Counted from the stretch's first letter, positions 1-9,377 are shown. The stretch: 64,000 bases of DNA from an uncultured Blastocatellia bacterium (GCA_946480785.1 CAMLLD010000019.1:9367-73366), one strand, 5' to 3'. Notes: a model not told the origin generated them from the sequence alone. Numbers and translations: made by a program.

Positions 1-518
1 AGTATCTCGGCGAACTGGGCGAGACGGTGGAAGTGCGGCGCAACGATCAGGTCACGGTCCAGCAGATCGAATCCGAACTGAAGCCGGAGCGCATCGTGAT
101 CTCACCTGGACCAGGCACGCCCGACACAGCGGGAGTCACGCTTAACGTAATCGAGCGCTTTGCGGGACGCGTGCCGTTGCTCGGTGTTTGTCTCGGGCAT
201 CAGGCGATCGGGCAGGCGTTTGGCGGACGCGTGATTCGCGCGCCGGAGCTGATGCACGGCAAGTCGTCGGAAGTGATTCACGACGGCAAGACGATCTTTG
301 CCGGGCTGACTGATAAGTTCCAGGCGGGTCGTTATCACTCATTGATTGTAGAGAAAGAATCGCTGCCGAAGTCGCTGGAAATCTCGGCGCACACGGCTGA
401 CGACGTAATCATGGGCTTGCGTCATCGCGAGCTCAAAGTGGAAGGCGTTCAGTTTCATCCCGAATCGATCCTGACCGCGGACGGCAAACAACTACTCGCG
501 AATTTTCTTAAACTGTAA
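1..518 (+). CDS. trpG: Anthranilate synthase glutamine amidotransferase subunit, 5' truncated
   Basis: Class I glutamine amidotransferase that supplies ammonia to TrpE for anthranilate synthesis, the first committed step of tryptophan biosynthesis. The reading frame is open to the left edge ([15 protein letters not shown]), so the gene begins outside the window; only about the first 15-20 residues should be missing. The oxyanion-strand motif PGPGTP, the nucleophile elbow GVCLGHQ with the catalytic Cys, and the catalytic His/Glu in FHPES are all present. PabA is the close alternative, but the following trpDCFBA genes favour TrpG. trpE should lie just upstream. Confidence 0.95.
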   Translation, partial: YLGELGETVEVRRNDQVTVQQIESELKPERIVISPGPGTPDTAGVTLNVIERFAGRVPLLGVCLGHQAIGQAFGGRVIRAPELMHGKSSEVIHDGKTIFAGLTDKFQAGRYHSLIVEKESLPKSLEISAHTADDVIMGLRHRELKVEGVQFHPESILTADGKQLLANFLKL

Positions 519-532
519 GTCCTCACTATCGC

Positions 533-1552
533 ATGTCACATCGCTTGCCTGAATTCATTGCGCGGTTGGTTCGTCGCGAAGATCTGAGTCGCGACGGGGC
601 GGAGCAACTGCTCGAGTCGTTGCTCGATGCGGAAGCAACCGACGCACAGATCGCGGCGGCGCTCGTGGCGCTGGCCGCGAAAGGCGAAACAGTTGAAGAG
701 TTGACGGGCATGGCTGCGGGGCTGCGTTCGCGTGTGTCTCGTATCGAAGCCCGGCATTCGTGTTTCATCGACACGGCGGGCACGGGCTCGAGTCGCGCGA
801 AGACTTTCAACATCTCGACCGCGGCGGCGTTCGTGATCGCGGGCGCGGGCTTGCCGGTCGCGAAGCATGGCAATCGCGCAGCAAGCAGCAAGTCGGGCAG
901 TGCGGACCTGTTGACGGCTTTGGGTGTGAACGTCTCGGCGATTCCGTCGGTGTCGGAGAAGGCGCTCGACGAGATCGGCATGTGCTTCATGTTCGCGCCG
1001 CTGTATCACGGCGCGACCGCGCGCGTAGCTGGGATTCGCCGCCAACTCGGAATTCACACGACTTTCAATCTGCTTGGGCCGTTGAGCAATCCCGCGGGCG
1101 CGCCGCGCCAGATCGTCGGCGTGTGGCGGCAGGATCTCGCGGAGCGTTTGGCGCGAGTGTTGGTGGCGCTCGGCACGGAGCACGCATGGGTGGTCCATGG
1201 TGAAGACGGTTTGGACGAGATCACGCTGGCAGGCCGGACGCACGTGGCGGAAGCGCGTGAGGGCGAAGTGCGAACGTTTGAAATTACGCCCGAAGATTTT
1301 GGTTTCAACGTTGGTGTGTTGGACCACTTGCGCGGTGGAGACGCGGCAGCAAATGCGGTGATCGTGCGGGCGGTGTTGTCTGGTCAGCGTCGCGACGAAG
1401 CGCGTGCGCTCGTGATCATGAATGCGGCTGCGGCGTTGTTGCTCGGCGGCGTGGCAAATGATCTGCGTGATGGCGCGAAGCAGGCGGCGGAGGCGATCGA
1501 TAGCGGCGCGGCGTTAAGCAAGCTGGAACGTTTGGTTGAGGCAACGAATTAG
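533..1552 (+). CDS. trpD: Anthranilate phosphoribosyltransferase
   Basis: Transfers phosphoribose from PRPP to anthranilate, the second step of the tryptophan pathway. The 339 residues match the usual family length. The PRPP-binding glycine-rich stretch DTAGTGSSRAKTFNIST (near residue 80) and KHGNRAASSKSGSADLL (near residue 110) are the TrpD signatures. The ATG at 533 lies 15 bases after the trpG stop, and the gene is followed 6 bases later by trpC, so it is part of one transcript. Confidence 0.96.
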   Translation: MSHRLPEFIARLVRREDLSRDGAEQLLESLLDAEATDAQIAAALVALAAKGETVEELTGMAAGLRSRVSRIEARHSCFIDTAGTGSSRAKTFNISTAAAFVIAGAGLPVAKHGNRAASSKSGSADLLTALGVNVSAIPSVSEKALDEIGMCFMFAPLYHGATARVAGIRRQLGIHTTFNLLGPLSNPAGAPRQIVGVWRQDLAERLARVLVALGTEHAWVVHGEDGLDEITLAGRTHVAEAREGEVRTFEITPEDFGFNVGVLDHLRGGDAAANAVIVRAVLSGQRRDEARALVIMNAAAALLLGGVANDLRDGAKQAAEAIDSGAALSKLERLVEATN

Positions 1553-1558
1553 TCGGTT

Positions 1559-2344
1559 ATGAACATTCTGGAGCAGATCATTGCGAAGAAGCGCGCGCGC
1601 CTCGAAGAGTCAAAGCGGCGAGTTCCGACGGAGCAAGTGCTGCCACGAGCTTTCGAGGTGCGGCAGCAGTCGCGGCGCCATGCGTTCCGGGCCGCGTTCC
1701 AGCGTGACGGAATCAACATCATCGCGGAGTTCAAACGTCGTTCGCCATCGAAAGGGATCATTCGTCCCGATGCTGACTTGCAATCGATCGTGCGCAGTTA
1801 TGAAGCAGGCGGCGCGGTCGCGCTTTCCGTGTTGACTGAAGAAGATTATTTCGACGGCTCGTTAGACGACTTGCGCGCAGCCACGAAAGCTGTTGCGCTG
1901 CCGGTTTTGCGCAAGGACTTTGTGTTTCATCAGTACCAGATACATGAGGCAGCAGCGGCGGGTGCGGACGCGGTGCTTTTGATCGCCGCCGCCTTGGACG
2001 ATGCGAAGCTCCTGGTGTTGCGACGGGTGGTGGAAGACGTGTTGGGGATGGACGCGCTGGTGGAGGTGCACAACGAGGAAGAGATGAAGCGGGCCGCGCA
2101 GTGCGGTGCGAAATTGATTGGGGTGAATAATCGAGACTTGCGGACGTTTGAAGTTTCGCTCGAGACGTCGTTGCGGTTGGCGCCGCTCGCGCCGCGCGAG
2201 GCGGTGTTGGTGAGTGAGAGTGGACTGAACAACGCATCCGATTTGCGACAGTTAAGGGAACAGGGATTTCACGGATTTTTGATTGGTGAGTCGTTGATGC
2301 GCGCTGCGGAGCCGGAACAGGCGCTGCGGGATTTAAGATCATGA
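1559..2344 (+). CDS. trpC: Indole-3-glycerol phosphate synthase
   Basis: TIM-barrel enzyme that closes CdRP to indole-3-glycerol phosphate. 261 residues, normal for a stand-alone TrpC. Visible signatures are IIAEFKRRSPSKG (catalytic Lys and phosphate-binding loop), VLRKDFVFHQYQIHEA, LIGVNNRDLRTFEV and SESGLNN. The start at 1559 is 6 bases after trpD. The end runs into a short 13-base gap before trpF. Confidence 0.96.
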   Translation: MNILEQIIAKKRARLEESKRRVPTEQVLPRAFEVRQQSRRHAFRAAFQRDGINIIAEFKRRSPSKGIIRPDADLQSIVRSYEAGGAVALSVLTEEDYFDGSLDDLRAATKAVALPVLRKDFVFHQYQIHEAAAAGADAVLLIAAALDDAKLLVLRRVVEDVLGMDALVEVHNEEEMKRAAQCGAKLIGVNNRDLRTFEVSLETSLRLAPLAPREAVLVSESGLNNASDLRQLREQGFHGFLIGESLMRAAEPEQALRDLRS

Positions 2345-2357
2345 CCGTGGAAAGATC

Positions 2358-2996
2358 ATGACGCTGGTAAAGATTTGTGGCATTACGAACCTTGACGACG
2401 CGCTTGCGGCGGCCGACGCGGGCGCTGATCTTTTAGGCTTTAATTTTTGGTCGCGCAGCCCGCGCTACATTTCACCGGCAAACGCACGCGAGATAACCAT
2501 TCAACTTCCGTCTTCGATCTTGAAAGTGGGCGTATTTGTGAACGAGAAGCTCCAATCCCTCCTAACGATCGCTAGCGAAGCCAATCTAACTGCCGTACAG
2601 CTTCACGGCGACGAGTCTCCCGACTACTGCAGCCAGCTCAAACAGATGTTCGTTATCAAAGCCTTCGGCGCACAAGACGACCTGGACCTGAAAGCTTACG
2701 CGGTTGACGCGATCATGCTGGACACGAAAGACAACCTCTTGCGCGGCGGCACGGGTCGAGTGTTCGACTGGTCCATCGCGCAACGCGCAAATAGTTCAAG
2801 TGCGAACAGTTCAATTCCAAAACTTTTCCTGGCCGGAGGTCTTTCACCGGAAAACGTCGCGGAAGCGATCGCGACGGTGAAGCCTTACGCTGTCGATGCG
2901 TGCAGCTCTTTGGAAGAAACGCCCGGAAAAAAGAACCACGCGCGCATGCGCGCGTTCGTAAATGCGGTGCGCAGCGTCGCGCTTGACGCTGACTGA
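2358..2996 (+). CDS. trpF: Phosphoribosylanthranilate isomerase
   Basis: Catalyses the Amadori rearrangement of PRA to CdRP, the step before TrpC. 212 residues. The N-terminal VKICGITNLDDA carries the catalytic Cys; further TrpF marks are DLLGFNFWSRSPRYI, VQLHGDE, the catalytic Asp in IMLDTKD and the phosphate loop FLAGGLSPENV with VDACSSLEETPGKK near the C-terminus. Tryptophan operon order is kept, although TrpF (step 3) follows TrpC (step 4). Confidence 0.96.
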   Translation: MTLVKICGITNLDDALAAADAGADLLGFNFWSRSPRYISPANAREITIQLPSSILKVGVFVNEKLQSLLTIASEANLTAVQLHGDESPDYCSQLKQMFVIKAFGAQDDLDLKAYAVDAIMLDTKDNLLRGGTGRVFDWSIAQRANSSSANSSIPKLFLAGGLSPENVAEAIATVKPYAVDACSSLEETPGKKNHARMRAFVNAVRSVALDAD

Positions 2997-3096
2997 CAGT
3001 CGTGGAGTATCCTAAACATTGCCCCAAGATGTGAAAGCCCTGAAAGAACCTCCCTTGACCAGTTTGTTCGATGCATCGACCTCTACAGGTCTGACT

Positions 3097-4041
3097 ATGA
3101 GCGCGCGCGCTGAAAAACGAAATCTCGCTAAACCAAACGACCGTTCGCGCGGGCGCGTGCTGCTGATCGCCGACGACGATCAATCGCGCTTTGTCGAAGC
3201 TGTGACTGCCTGCGGCATCAACGTCGTCGGCGTTGCCAACGGCGCTGCCGCGCTCATCTCTTTGCAACGATCGCGCCCGCATCTCGTGGTGGCGAATCCG
3301 CTGGCGCGCAATTTACGAATCAGAGAACTCGCGCGCATGTTGGCCCAGTCTGACGAAGGCATTCCGCTCGTACTCGCGGGTCCGCAAAGATCCACCGTCG
3401 AGATGCGGCACGCCGCGATGCTCGAAGGCGCATTTGATTATTTCGAGTTGCCGCCGGAGTTTGAGCTGTTGCTCGAACGAACGCAGCAGTTGGTGGCGCT
3501 GCGGCAGAAGATCGATCGACTGCGTGCGGATGCGGACCTCGATTTCTTGACGGGTCTCGCGAACCGTCGTCGTTTTCGTGTCGCGCTCGCGCGTGAAGTG
3601 GAACGGTGGCGGCGTTATCGCGTGCCGTGTGCGTTGTTGATGCTCGACATCGATTACCTGAAGAAGATCAACGATCAGTTCGGCCATCCTGCGGGCGATG
3701 CCGTGATCCGGCAGATCGCGCAGACATTGAAGGACGTTTCGCGCGACAACGACACGGCCGCGCGTCTCGGTGGCGAGGAGTTTGCGCTGCTGCTGGCGGG
3801 TGTTGATTTGCAACGCGCAGCCGCGGCGGCGGAACGTTTGCGCACGGTGTTGAGTGGCAGACGCGTTGATGGTGTCGGCACGGTAACCGTGAGTATCGGT
3901 GTCGCGAGTTGTCCTGAGAACGCAACTTCGGAGCGGACGTTATACTCCGCCGGCGACAGCGCGCTTTACGTGTCGAAGAACTCCGGCCGCGATCGCGTCT
4001 CCGTCGCGCCGCCGCTACAGGAAAAATTACCGGGCGTTTAG
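3097..4041 (+). CDS. Degenerate receiver-GGDEF protein inside the trp operon
   Basis: Probable diguanylate cyclase making c-di-GMP from two GTP. An N-terminal receiver-like domain (first ~120 residues: VLLIADDDQ acidic pocket) lacks the phosphoacceptor: the site after the third strand reads HLVVANPL, with Asn where Asp belongs, and the conserved Lys is also missing (DYFELPP). The GGDEF domain follows, with DLDFLTGLANRRRF, the metal-binding MLDIDYLKKIND and active-site loop RLGGEEF. An RxxD inhibitory site (RDND) lies five residues before GGEEF. I chose the ATG at 3097; a TTG at 3019 would add 26 poorly conserved-looking residues. It lies 23-100 bases after trpF and 9 bases before trpB, so it should be co-transcribed with them. 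Confidence 0.88.
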   Translation: MSARAEKRNLAKPNDRSRGRVLLIADDDQSRFVEAVTACGINVVGVANGAAALISLQRSRPHLVVANPLARNLRIRELARMLAQSDEGIPLVLAGPQRSTVEMRHAAMLEGAFDYFELPPEFELLLERTQQLVALRQKIDRLRADADLDFLTGLANRRRFRVALAREVERWRRYRVPCALLMLDIDYLKKINDQFGHPAGDAVIRQIAQTLKDVSRDNDTAARLGGEEFALLLAGVDLQRAAAAAERLRTVLSGRRVDGVGTVTVSIGVASCPENATSERTLYSAGDSALYVSKNSGRDRVSVAPPLQEKLPGV

Positions 4042-4050
4042 TTTTTAAAC

Positions 4051-5241
4051 ATGCAACCTGATTCACTTGGACATTGGGGCAAATACGGCGGGCGCTTCGT
4101 TCCCGAAACGCTGATGGCGCCGCTCGAGGAGTTGACTGACGCGTACCTCGCGAGCCGCGACGACACATCGTTTCAGCAGGAGCTGCAGGAGCTGCTGCAA
4201 AATTTTGCGGGACGTCCGACGCCGCTCTTTCACGCCGCGCGGCTCACAGAGCACAGCGGCGGCGCGAAGATCTACCTCAAACGCGAAGATCTGCTGCACA
4301 CCGGCGCGCACAAAATCAACAACACGGTGGGTCAGGTGCTGCTTGCGCGCCGCATGAACAAGCAACGCATCGTCGCTGAGACGGGCGCGGGCCAGCACGG
4401 CGTCGCCACCGCAACCGTGTGTGCGTTGTTTGGTCTCGACTGTGTGGTCTACATGGGCGCGGAAGACATGCGACGCCAGGCGTTGAATGTTTTTCGCATG
4501 CAGTTGCTCGGCGCGGAAGTGCGCGAAGTGAACGCCGGTTCGCGTACGCTGAAAGACGCGATCAACGAAGCGTTGCGCGATTGGGTGACCAACGTTGCCG
4601 ACACCTATTACCTCCTCGGCAGCGCGCTTGGACCACATCCGTATCCCCTCATGGTGCGCGATTTTCAAAGCGTCATCGGCCGCGAAGCGCGCGCACAGAT
4701 CCTGGAACAGGAAGGCCGGCTGCCTGATGTGCTCGTCGCCTGCGTCGGTGGTGGCTCGAACTCGATCGGCTTGTTTCATCCGTTCCTGAACGACGAGAAC
4801 GTGCGGATGATCGGTGTCGAAGCGGGCGGCAGCGGCGACGAGTTGGGCCAACACGCAGCGCGCTTCAACGCTGCGGGCGGCGGCCGTCCCGGTGTGTTGC
4901 AGGGCACGATGAGTTACGTGTTGCAGGACGCGAACGGCCAAGTCGCGGAGACGCATTCAGTCTCGGCCGGACTTGATTATCCGTCGATTGGACCGGAGCA
5001 CGCGTTTCTGCACGACTCGGGGCGCGTTGAGTATGGTTCGGTCAGCGATGCGGAAGCGTTGTCGGCGTTTCAACTGCTCTCGCAACTCGAAGGGATCATT
5101 CCGGCGCTGGAATCGTCGCACGCGGTGGCCCACGCGATCAAAGTCGCGCGCGAGCTGCGGCCTGACGACCTCATGATCGTGAACCTTTCCGGACGCGGCG
5201 ATAAGGACATAAATTCCGTGCGCGAACAGTTGGAGTCGTAA
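4051..5241 (+). CDS. trpB: Tryptophan synthase beta chain
   Basis: PLP enzyme joining indole and serine to give tryptophan; forms the alpha2beta2 complex with TrpA. 396 residues, the length of TrpB1. The PLP lysine sits in [13 protein letters not shown]; the substrate loop [13 protein letters not shown] and the PLP phosphate loop [10 protein letters not shown] are intact. The N-terminal [12 protein letters not shown] is the family signature. It begins 9 bases after the GGDEF gene and ends 4 bases before the trpA start. Confidence 0.98.
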   Translation: MQPDSLGHWGKYGGRFVPETLMAPLEELTDAYLASRDDTSFQQELQELLQNFAGRPTPLFHAARLTEHSGGAKIYLKREDLLHTGAHKINNTVGQVLLARRMNKQRIVAETGAGQHGVATATVCALFGLDCVVYMGAEDMRRQALNVFRMQLLGAEVREVNAGSRTLKDAINEALRDWVTNVADTYYLLGSALGPHPYPLMVRDFQSVIGREARAQILEQEGRLPDVLVACVGGGSNSIGLFHPFLNDENVRMIGVEAGGSGDELGQHAARFNAAGGGRPGVLQGTMSYVLQDANGQVAETHSVSAGLDYPSIGPEHAFLHDSGRVEYGSVSDAEALSAFQLLSQLEGIIPALESSHAVAHAIKVARELRPDDLMIVNLSGRGDKDINSVREQLES

Positions 5242-5245
5242 ACGT

Positions 5246-6034
5246 TTGGGACGCATCGAAGAGGCTTTCAACGATTTAGAGCGGCGGGGCGCGAAGGGCT
5301 TTATTCCGTTCATCACAGCGGGCGATCCCGATCTCACTACTACGGGCGAACTGCTCGTTCAACTCTCAGAAGCGGGCGCGACGGTGATCGAGCTCGGCGT
5401 GCCGTTTAGCGATCCGATGGCTGACGGCCCGGTGATCCAGCGGGCGTCGGAACGCGCTCTCAAAAACAACGTCAGTCTGCAACAGGTGCTCGATCTCGTC
5501 AGAGAAACTCATAAAAATATCCAAACCCCGATCATTCTCTTCACTTACTTCAATCCACTGCTTCAATTTGGGCTCGCGCGCGTCGCCGAGGAAGCTCAGG
5601 CGGCGGGAATTGATGGTGTGTTGGTGACAGATCTGAGTCCCGAAGAAGCGGGCGATTTTGAAAGTGAGTTGCGCGCGCACGACCTCGACATGATTTTTCT
5701 GGTCGCGCCCACCTCGACCGACGCACGTTTGAAACTCGTGGCCCAACATGCGCGCGGCTTCATCTACGCCGTGTCGCGCGCCGGCGTCACAGGCGCGCGC
5801 GCGAGCGTCAGCGCGGAAGCAGAAAAGCTCGTCAATCGCATGCGCAAGTTTTCCCCATTGCCGATCGCGGTCGGCTTTGGTATTTCGACCGCAGAACAGG
5901 TTAAGGACGTGCAGCGTTACGCCGATGCTGTGGTAATTGGATCGGCCATTGTGTCTGAAATAGAGCGACTGCAAGGAGTGACCCCGGACTTGGCCAAACG
6001 AATCGGCCAGTTCGTAAAACAACTCAGTGATTGA
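5246..6034 (+). CDS. trpA: Tryptophan synthase alpha chain
   Basis: TIM-barrel lyase that releases indole from indole-3-glycerol phosphate and channels it to TrpB. 262 residues, typical. The catalytic Glu is in VIELGVPFSDPMADGPVIQ, the catalytic Asp in GVLVTDLSPEEA, and the phosphate loop is GFGISTAEQV. The start is a TTG at 5246, four bases after the trpB stop; the N-terminus MGRIEEAF fits the family, so TTG is accepted. The end overlaps the next gene by 8 bases. Confidence 0.96.
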   Translation: MGRIEEAFNDLERRGAKGFIPFITAGDPDLTTTGELLVQLSEAGATVIELGVPFSDPMADGPVIQRASERALKNNVSLQQVLDLVRETHKNIQTPIILFTYFNPLLQFGLARVAEEAQAAGIDGVLVTDLSPEEAGDFESELRAHDLDMIFLVAPTSTDARLKLVAQHARGFIYAVSRAGVTGARASVSAEAEKLVNRMRKFSPLPIAVGFGISTAEQVKDVQRYADAVVIGSAIVSEIERLQGVTPDLAKRIGQFVKQLSD

Positions 6035-6347
6035 ACACGGCACACCAGTTCTCATCGTCTTGCACACTCCGCGCGAGAAATATTGGGGCATACTCGACGA
6101 AATCAGCGCTGCTGGAGTATTCTTGCGCGGACTCGACTTGAACGCGTTTGACGAATGGATTCGCGCGGTGATTCACGACGAGCCATTCATCGGTTTAGGC
6201 GCGCTGTTCTTTCCGCTGTGGCGCGTCGAACGCGTAGCGAAAGACGAATCAGTTGGTGGTGTGATGTCGTTGCGCGAGCAAGCCGAGCAACGGACGGGTT
6301 TGACTCTTGATGAATTGCTCAGAGCTGATGATGGTCCATTGGCGTGA
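6027..6347 (+). CDS. Small protein of unknown function, coupled to trpA
   Basis: 106 residues, GTG start overlapping the end of trpA by 8 bases, so translational coupling is likely. I do not recognise a named family. The N-terminal half (VLIVLHTPREKYWGILDEI, then GVFLRGLDLNAFDEW) reads as a short beta-rich module, faintly like a small Sm-type barrel; the C-terminal part is helical (SLREQAEQRTGLTLDELL). No signal peptide or membrane segment. Codon use matches the operon. The role is unknown; position at the end of the trp operon does not by itself imply a tryptophan-related function. Confidence 0.75.
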   Translation: MIEHGTPVLIVLHTPREKYWGILDEISAAGVFLRGLDLNAFDEWIRAVIHDEPFIGLGALFFPLWRVERVAKDESVGGVMSLREQAEQRTGLTLDELLRADDGPLA

Positions 6348-6473
6348 GGGTCTCGAACTTGTCTTTTGAGCGCGCGTCCTCACGAGTTAACGTCGCGGAG
6401 AGGGCTGCGGCGGCGCGCGGTAAGTCGTATTTCCGAAACCTCACCCTCTGGAAAAAGTTACTGTTGCAAGCGT

Positions 6474-6511
6474 GAAACACTGTTCCATTCTCGCTTTTGT
6501 TGTGCTATGCT
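6474..6511 (+). promoter_or_regulatory. Candidate recA promoter with LexA-like box
   Basis: An extended -10 element (TG at 6503-6504, TATGCT at 6506-6511) lies about 60 bases before recA, with a weak -35 (TTCCAT, 6483-6488; 17-base spacer). GAAACACTGTTC at 6474-6485 overlaps it and differs by one base from the Gram-positive-type LexA box GAAC-N4-GTTC. This fits SOS control of recA, but a single near-match is weak evidence. Confidence 0.35.
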
Positions 6512-6574
6512 TGCCGCTCACACCGGCGAGCTTTTGGCCGACACAATCTGCGAGAAGAGGAGCGGAAGAAAGAG

Positions 6575-7645
6575 ATGTATGCCATGGCTGATGACCGGAT
6601 GACTGGAGATCGCGGCAGGGCAGTGGAAGCCGCGTTGGCGAATATTGAAAAGAAGTTTGGCAAGGGCTCGATCATGCGCCTCGGCGAGCGCGACGTTTCC
6701 GACATCCCTGCTATCTCAACTACCTCACTCAGTCTCGACGCGGCGATTGGCGTGGGCGGCGTGCCGCGCGGCCGTATCGTCGAGATCTACGGGCCGGAGA
6801 GTTCGGGCAAAACCACGCTCGCGCTGCACATTGTGGCCGAAGCGCAGAAAGCCGGTGGTGTCGCGGCTTACATTGACGCCGAACACGCGATGGATGCCGA
6901 CTATGCCGGAAAACTCGGCGTCGACATCGACCAGCTACTCATTTCGCAACCCGACTCAGGCGAGCAGGCGCTCGAGATCGCGGAGGCGCTCGTTAGATCG
7001 AACGGCGTCGACGTGATCGTGGTCGATTCGGTGGCGGCGCTCGTGCCGCGCGCCGAGCTTGACGGTGAAATGGGCGACTCGTTGCCCGGTTTGCAGGCGC
7101 GCTTGATGTCGCAGGCGCTGCGCAAGCTCACGGCGATCGTTGCGCAGTCCAATACCTGTTTCATTTTCATCAACCAGATTCGCGAGAAGATCGGTGTGAT
7201 GTTTGGTAACCCAGAGACGACGACCGGCGGCCGCGCGTTGAAGTTTTACTCGTCGCTGCGGCTCGACATTCGTCGCATCGGTGCGATCAAGGACGGCGAT
7301 CGCGTGGTCGGCAATCGCACGAAAGTGAAAGTGGCGAAGAACAAGGTGGCGCCGCCGTTTCGCGAGTGTGAGTTTGATATCATGTACGGTGAGGGTATTT
7401 CGCGTGAAGGCGACTTGCTCGATCTCGCCGTGACCAATCGCGCGGTCGAGAAGAGTGGCGCCTGGTTTTCCTTCAAGGGCGAACGGCTTGGTCAGGGTCG
7501 TGAGAACGCGAAAACGGCCTTGCGAGAAAATCCGGACGTGTTGAAGCGAATCGAAAAAGAAGTGAAAGTGAAGCTCGGAATTCCAGTTCGCGAAGAGGCT
7601 GAGCCTGCGAATACGAAAGCCGCCTCGGCCGCGGACAAGAAGTAA
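6575..7645 (+). CDS. recA: Recombinase A
   Basis: ATP-dependent strand-exchange protein and LexA co-protease. 356 residues from the ATG at 6575, a normal RecA length. The Walker A motif is GPESSGKTT, Walker B is [10 protein letters not shown], and the L1/L2 regions ([41 protein letters not shown]) are canonical. The frame is open back to 6497, but the start at 6575 is preceded by a purine-rich AGAGGAGCGGAAG stretch and gives the expected N-terminus; an ATG at 6584 is the alternative. It is monocistronic, followed by a strong terminator. Confidence 0.98.
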   Translation: MYAMADDRMTGDRGRAVEAALANIEKKFGKGSIMRLGERDVSDIPAISTTSLSLDAAIGVGGVPRGRIVEIYGPESSGKTTLALHIVAEAQKAGGVAAYIDAEHAMDADYAGKLGVDIDQLLISQPDSGEQALEIAEALVRSNGVDVIVVDSVAALVPRAELDGEMGDSLPGLQARLMSQALRKLTAIVAQSNTCFIFINQIREKIGVMFGNPETTTGGRALKFYSSLRLDIRRIGAIKDGDRVVGNRTKVKVAKNKVAPPFRECEFDIMYGEGISREGDLLDLAVTNRAVEKSGAWFSFKGERLGQGRENAKTALRENPDVLKRIEKEVKVKLGIPVREEAEPANTKAASAADKK

Positions 7646-7663
7646 GTTTGGCCTAAACAATTG

Positions 7664-7710
7664 AGCGCTCGGCGAGGATGATTTATGCTCGCCGAGCGTT
7701 CTCTTGTGTT
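7664..7710 (+). terminator. Rho-independent terminator after recA
   Basis: Perfect 11-bp inverted repeat (CGCTCGGCGAG, 7666-7676, with its complement at 7688-7698), extendable to 13 bp with one wobble pair. An 11-base loop separates the arms, and the right arm is followed by a T-rich run (TTCTCTTGTGTTTGTTT). It starts about 20 bases after the recA stop. Confidence 0.85.
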
Positions 7711-7720
7711 TGTTTGGTCT

Positions 7721-9049
7721 ATGTCTTCGATCCTCATTAAAAACGGCACGCTCGTCACCATGGATGCGTCGCACCGCATCATTCGTGGTGACCTTCTGAT
7801 CGCGCATGGGCGTATCGCGGCGCTGGGGAATACGGACCAGATCGCTGATGTGGTTATCGATGCGAGTGGTTGTGCTGTCATTCCCGGTTTTGTACAGACG
7901 CATATTCACCTTTGCCAGACTCTCTTTCGCGGCGCGGCTGATGATCTCGCGCTGATCGACTGGTTGAAGAAACGTGTGTGGCCCATGGAAGCGGCGCACT
8001 CGGCTGCGTCGATCGCCGCTTCGGCGCGGCTCGGAATTGCGGAGCTCATCAAAGGCGGCACGACGTGCGCGTTGACAATGGAGACCGTGAATCACACGGG
8101 CGAGGTCTTCAAAGTCGTCGAAGAGACTGGTTTTCGCGCCACTGTCGGGAAGTGCATGATGGATAAAGGCGACGAAGTGCCGGCGACGTTGCAGGAGCAG
8201 ACGTCTGCGTCGATCGACGCTTCGCTGGCGCTGCTCGAAGAGTGGCACGGGCGCGCCGATGGTCGCATTCGTTATTGTTTCGCGCCGCGGTTTGCGGTTA
8301 GTTGCACGCGCGAGCTACTCGCGAAGGTCGCGGAACTCGCACGCGCGCGCGGCGTGATGATTCACACCCATGCGTCGGAGAATCGGACTGAGTGTGCGTT
8401 GGTGGAAGCCGAGACGGGGTTGCGGAATATCGCTTATCTCGATAGCGTCGGCGTCTCGGGCCGGCACGTTGCGTTGGCCCACTGCGTTCATCTGAGTAAC
8501 GACGAGATTCGCATTCTGAAGACGACTGGTACGAATGTGGTCCACTGTCCGTCGTCGAATTTGAAGCTCGGGTCGGGTATCGCGCCGGTGGTGCAACTGT
8601 TGGACGACGGCGTGTCGGTTTCGCTCGGTGCGGACGGAGCGGCGTGCAACAACCGGCTCGACATGTTTACGGAGATGCGGACCGCGGCGTTGTTGCAGAA
8701 GGCGCTGCACGGGCCGGAAGTTTTGGCGGCGAGCCGTGTGTTGCGCATGGCGACGATTGATGGTGCGCGGGCGCTGGGTCTTGAGTCTGAGATCGGAAGC
8801 GTTGAGGTCGGGAAGCATGCCGATGTCGCGGTGGTTGAGCTGAATCGGTTGCATACATCGCCAGAGGCTGATGTAGTGTCGTCGCTGGTTTATGCGGCGG
8901 AAGCGTCGGACGTGCGCAGTGTCGTGATCGATGGGCGGCTTGTGATGCAGGATCGGGAGCTTCTGACGGTTGATGAAAGTGATGTCGTAGCCGAGGCCAA
9001 CACGCAGGCGGAAACGCTCATGCTTCAGGCCGGTCTGGCCAGGGATTAA
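7721..9049 (+). CDS. Amidohydrolase of the MTA/SAH/5'-deoxyadenosine deaminase group
   Basis: Zn-dependent deaminase of the ATZ/TRZ amidohydrolase family, probably acting on 5'-deoxyadenosine, methylthioadenosine or S-adenosylhomocysteine; substrate cannot be fixed from sequence. 442 residues. Metal ligands and active-site motifs are TH[I][21 protein letters not shown] and the C-terminal Asp in [14 protein letters not shown]. The ATG at 7721 is chosen because the upstream ATG at 7685 lies inside the recA terminator stem. No partner gene is adjacent. The downstream radical SAM gene could produce 5'-deoxyadenosine, but that link is speculative. Confidence 0.88.
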   Translation: MSSILIKNGTLVTMDASHRIIRGDLLIAHGRIAALGNTDQIADVVIDASGCAVIPGFVQTHIHLCQTLFRGAADDLALIDWLKKRVWPMEAAHSAASIAASARLGIAELIKGGTTCALTMETVNHTGEVFKVVEETGFRATVGKCMMDKGDEVPATLQEQTSASIDASLALLEEWHGRADGRIRYCFAPRFAVSCTRELLAKVAELARARGVMIHTHASENRTECALVEAETGLRNIAYLDSVGVSGRHVALAHCVHLSNDEIRILKTTGTNVVHCPSSNLKLGSGIAPVVQLLDDGVSVSLGADGAACNNRLDMFTEMRTAALLQKALHGPEVLAASRVLRMATIDGARALGLESEIGSVEVGKHADVAVVELNRLHTSPEADVVSSLVYAAEASDVRSVVIDGRLVMQDRELLTVDESDVVAEANTQAETLMLQAGLARD

Positions 9050-9074
9050 CGCTAATTTCGTTTAAAAATGGCTG

Positions 9075-9127
9075 TGCCAGCTCGAAGGTAGCGACTGCGG
9101 GGGGCGCGATCGGCGGCCGAGCTGGCA
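9075..9127. repeat. Inverted repeat, TGCCAGCTCG arms
   Basis: A perfect 10-bp inverted repeat: TGCCAGCTCG at 9075-9084 and CGAGCTGGCA at 9118-9127, with a 33-base GC-rich centre. It lies 25 bases after the amidohydrolase stop. No T-run follows, so it is not a typical terminator; it may be a dispersed palindromic repeat. Confidence 0.6.
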
Positions 9128-9322
9128 CTGGCGGGCACTATCAATTTTGAATTGGATGGCGTCTTTAATGACTTAGCTGACGTTTGGGCGTCAACCCCAC
9201 CCGCAACGTCCCGAATTATACACCCCGATAGGATTCAGTCAACGACTTTTTGTGACGAATCCGACAAAAACCTCGAAGCAGAATTGTAACGACTTCTAGC
9301 GACACCATCCGATTGCTTCATT

Positions 9323-9361
9323 ATGAGACTCATCTACTGAACATGAGACTCATTTACTGAG
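9323..9361 (+). repeat. Tandem 20-bp direct repeat upstream of tRNA-Phe
   Basis: Two adjacent copies of ATGAGACTCATYTACTGA with a 20-bp period (9323-9342 and 9343-9361), differing at one base (C/T). Each copy contains the small palindrome ATGAGACTCAT. It sits 17 bases upstream of the tRNA promoter -35 box, where an upstream activator could bind. Confidence 0.7.
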
Positions 9362-9377
9362 AACGATCGCCGCAAAG

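Noticed and set aside
536..1327. Long minus-strand open frame opposite trpD
   Set aside because: Arg/His-rich composition typical of a shadow of a GC-rich gene; trpD on the plus strand is unmistakable. The same applies to long minus frames opposite carB, recA, nuoD and pstS.
7685..7720. ATG at 7685 as start of the amidohydrolase
   Set aside because: It lies inside the recA terminator stem and adds residues not expected in the family; the ATG at 7721 is used.
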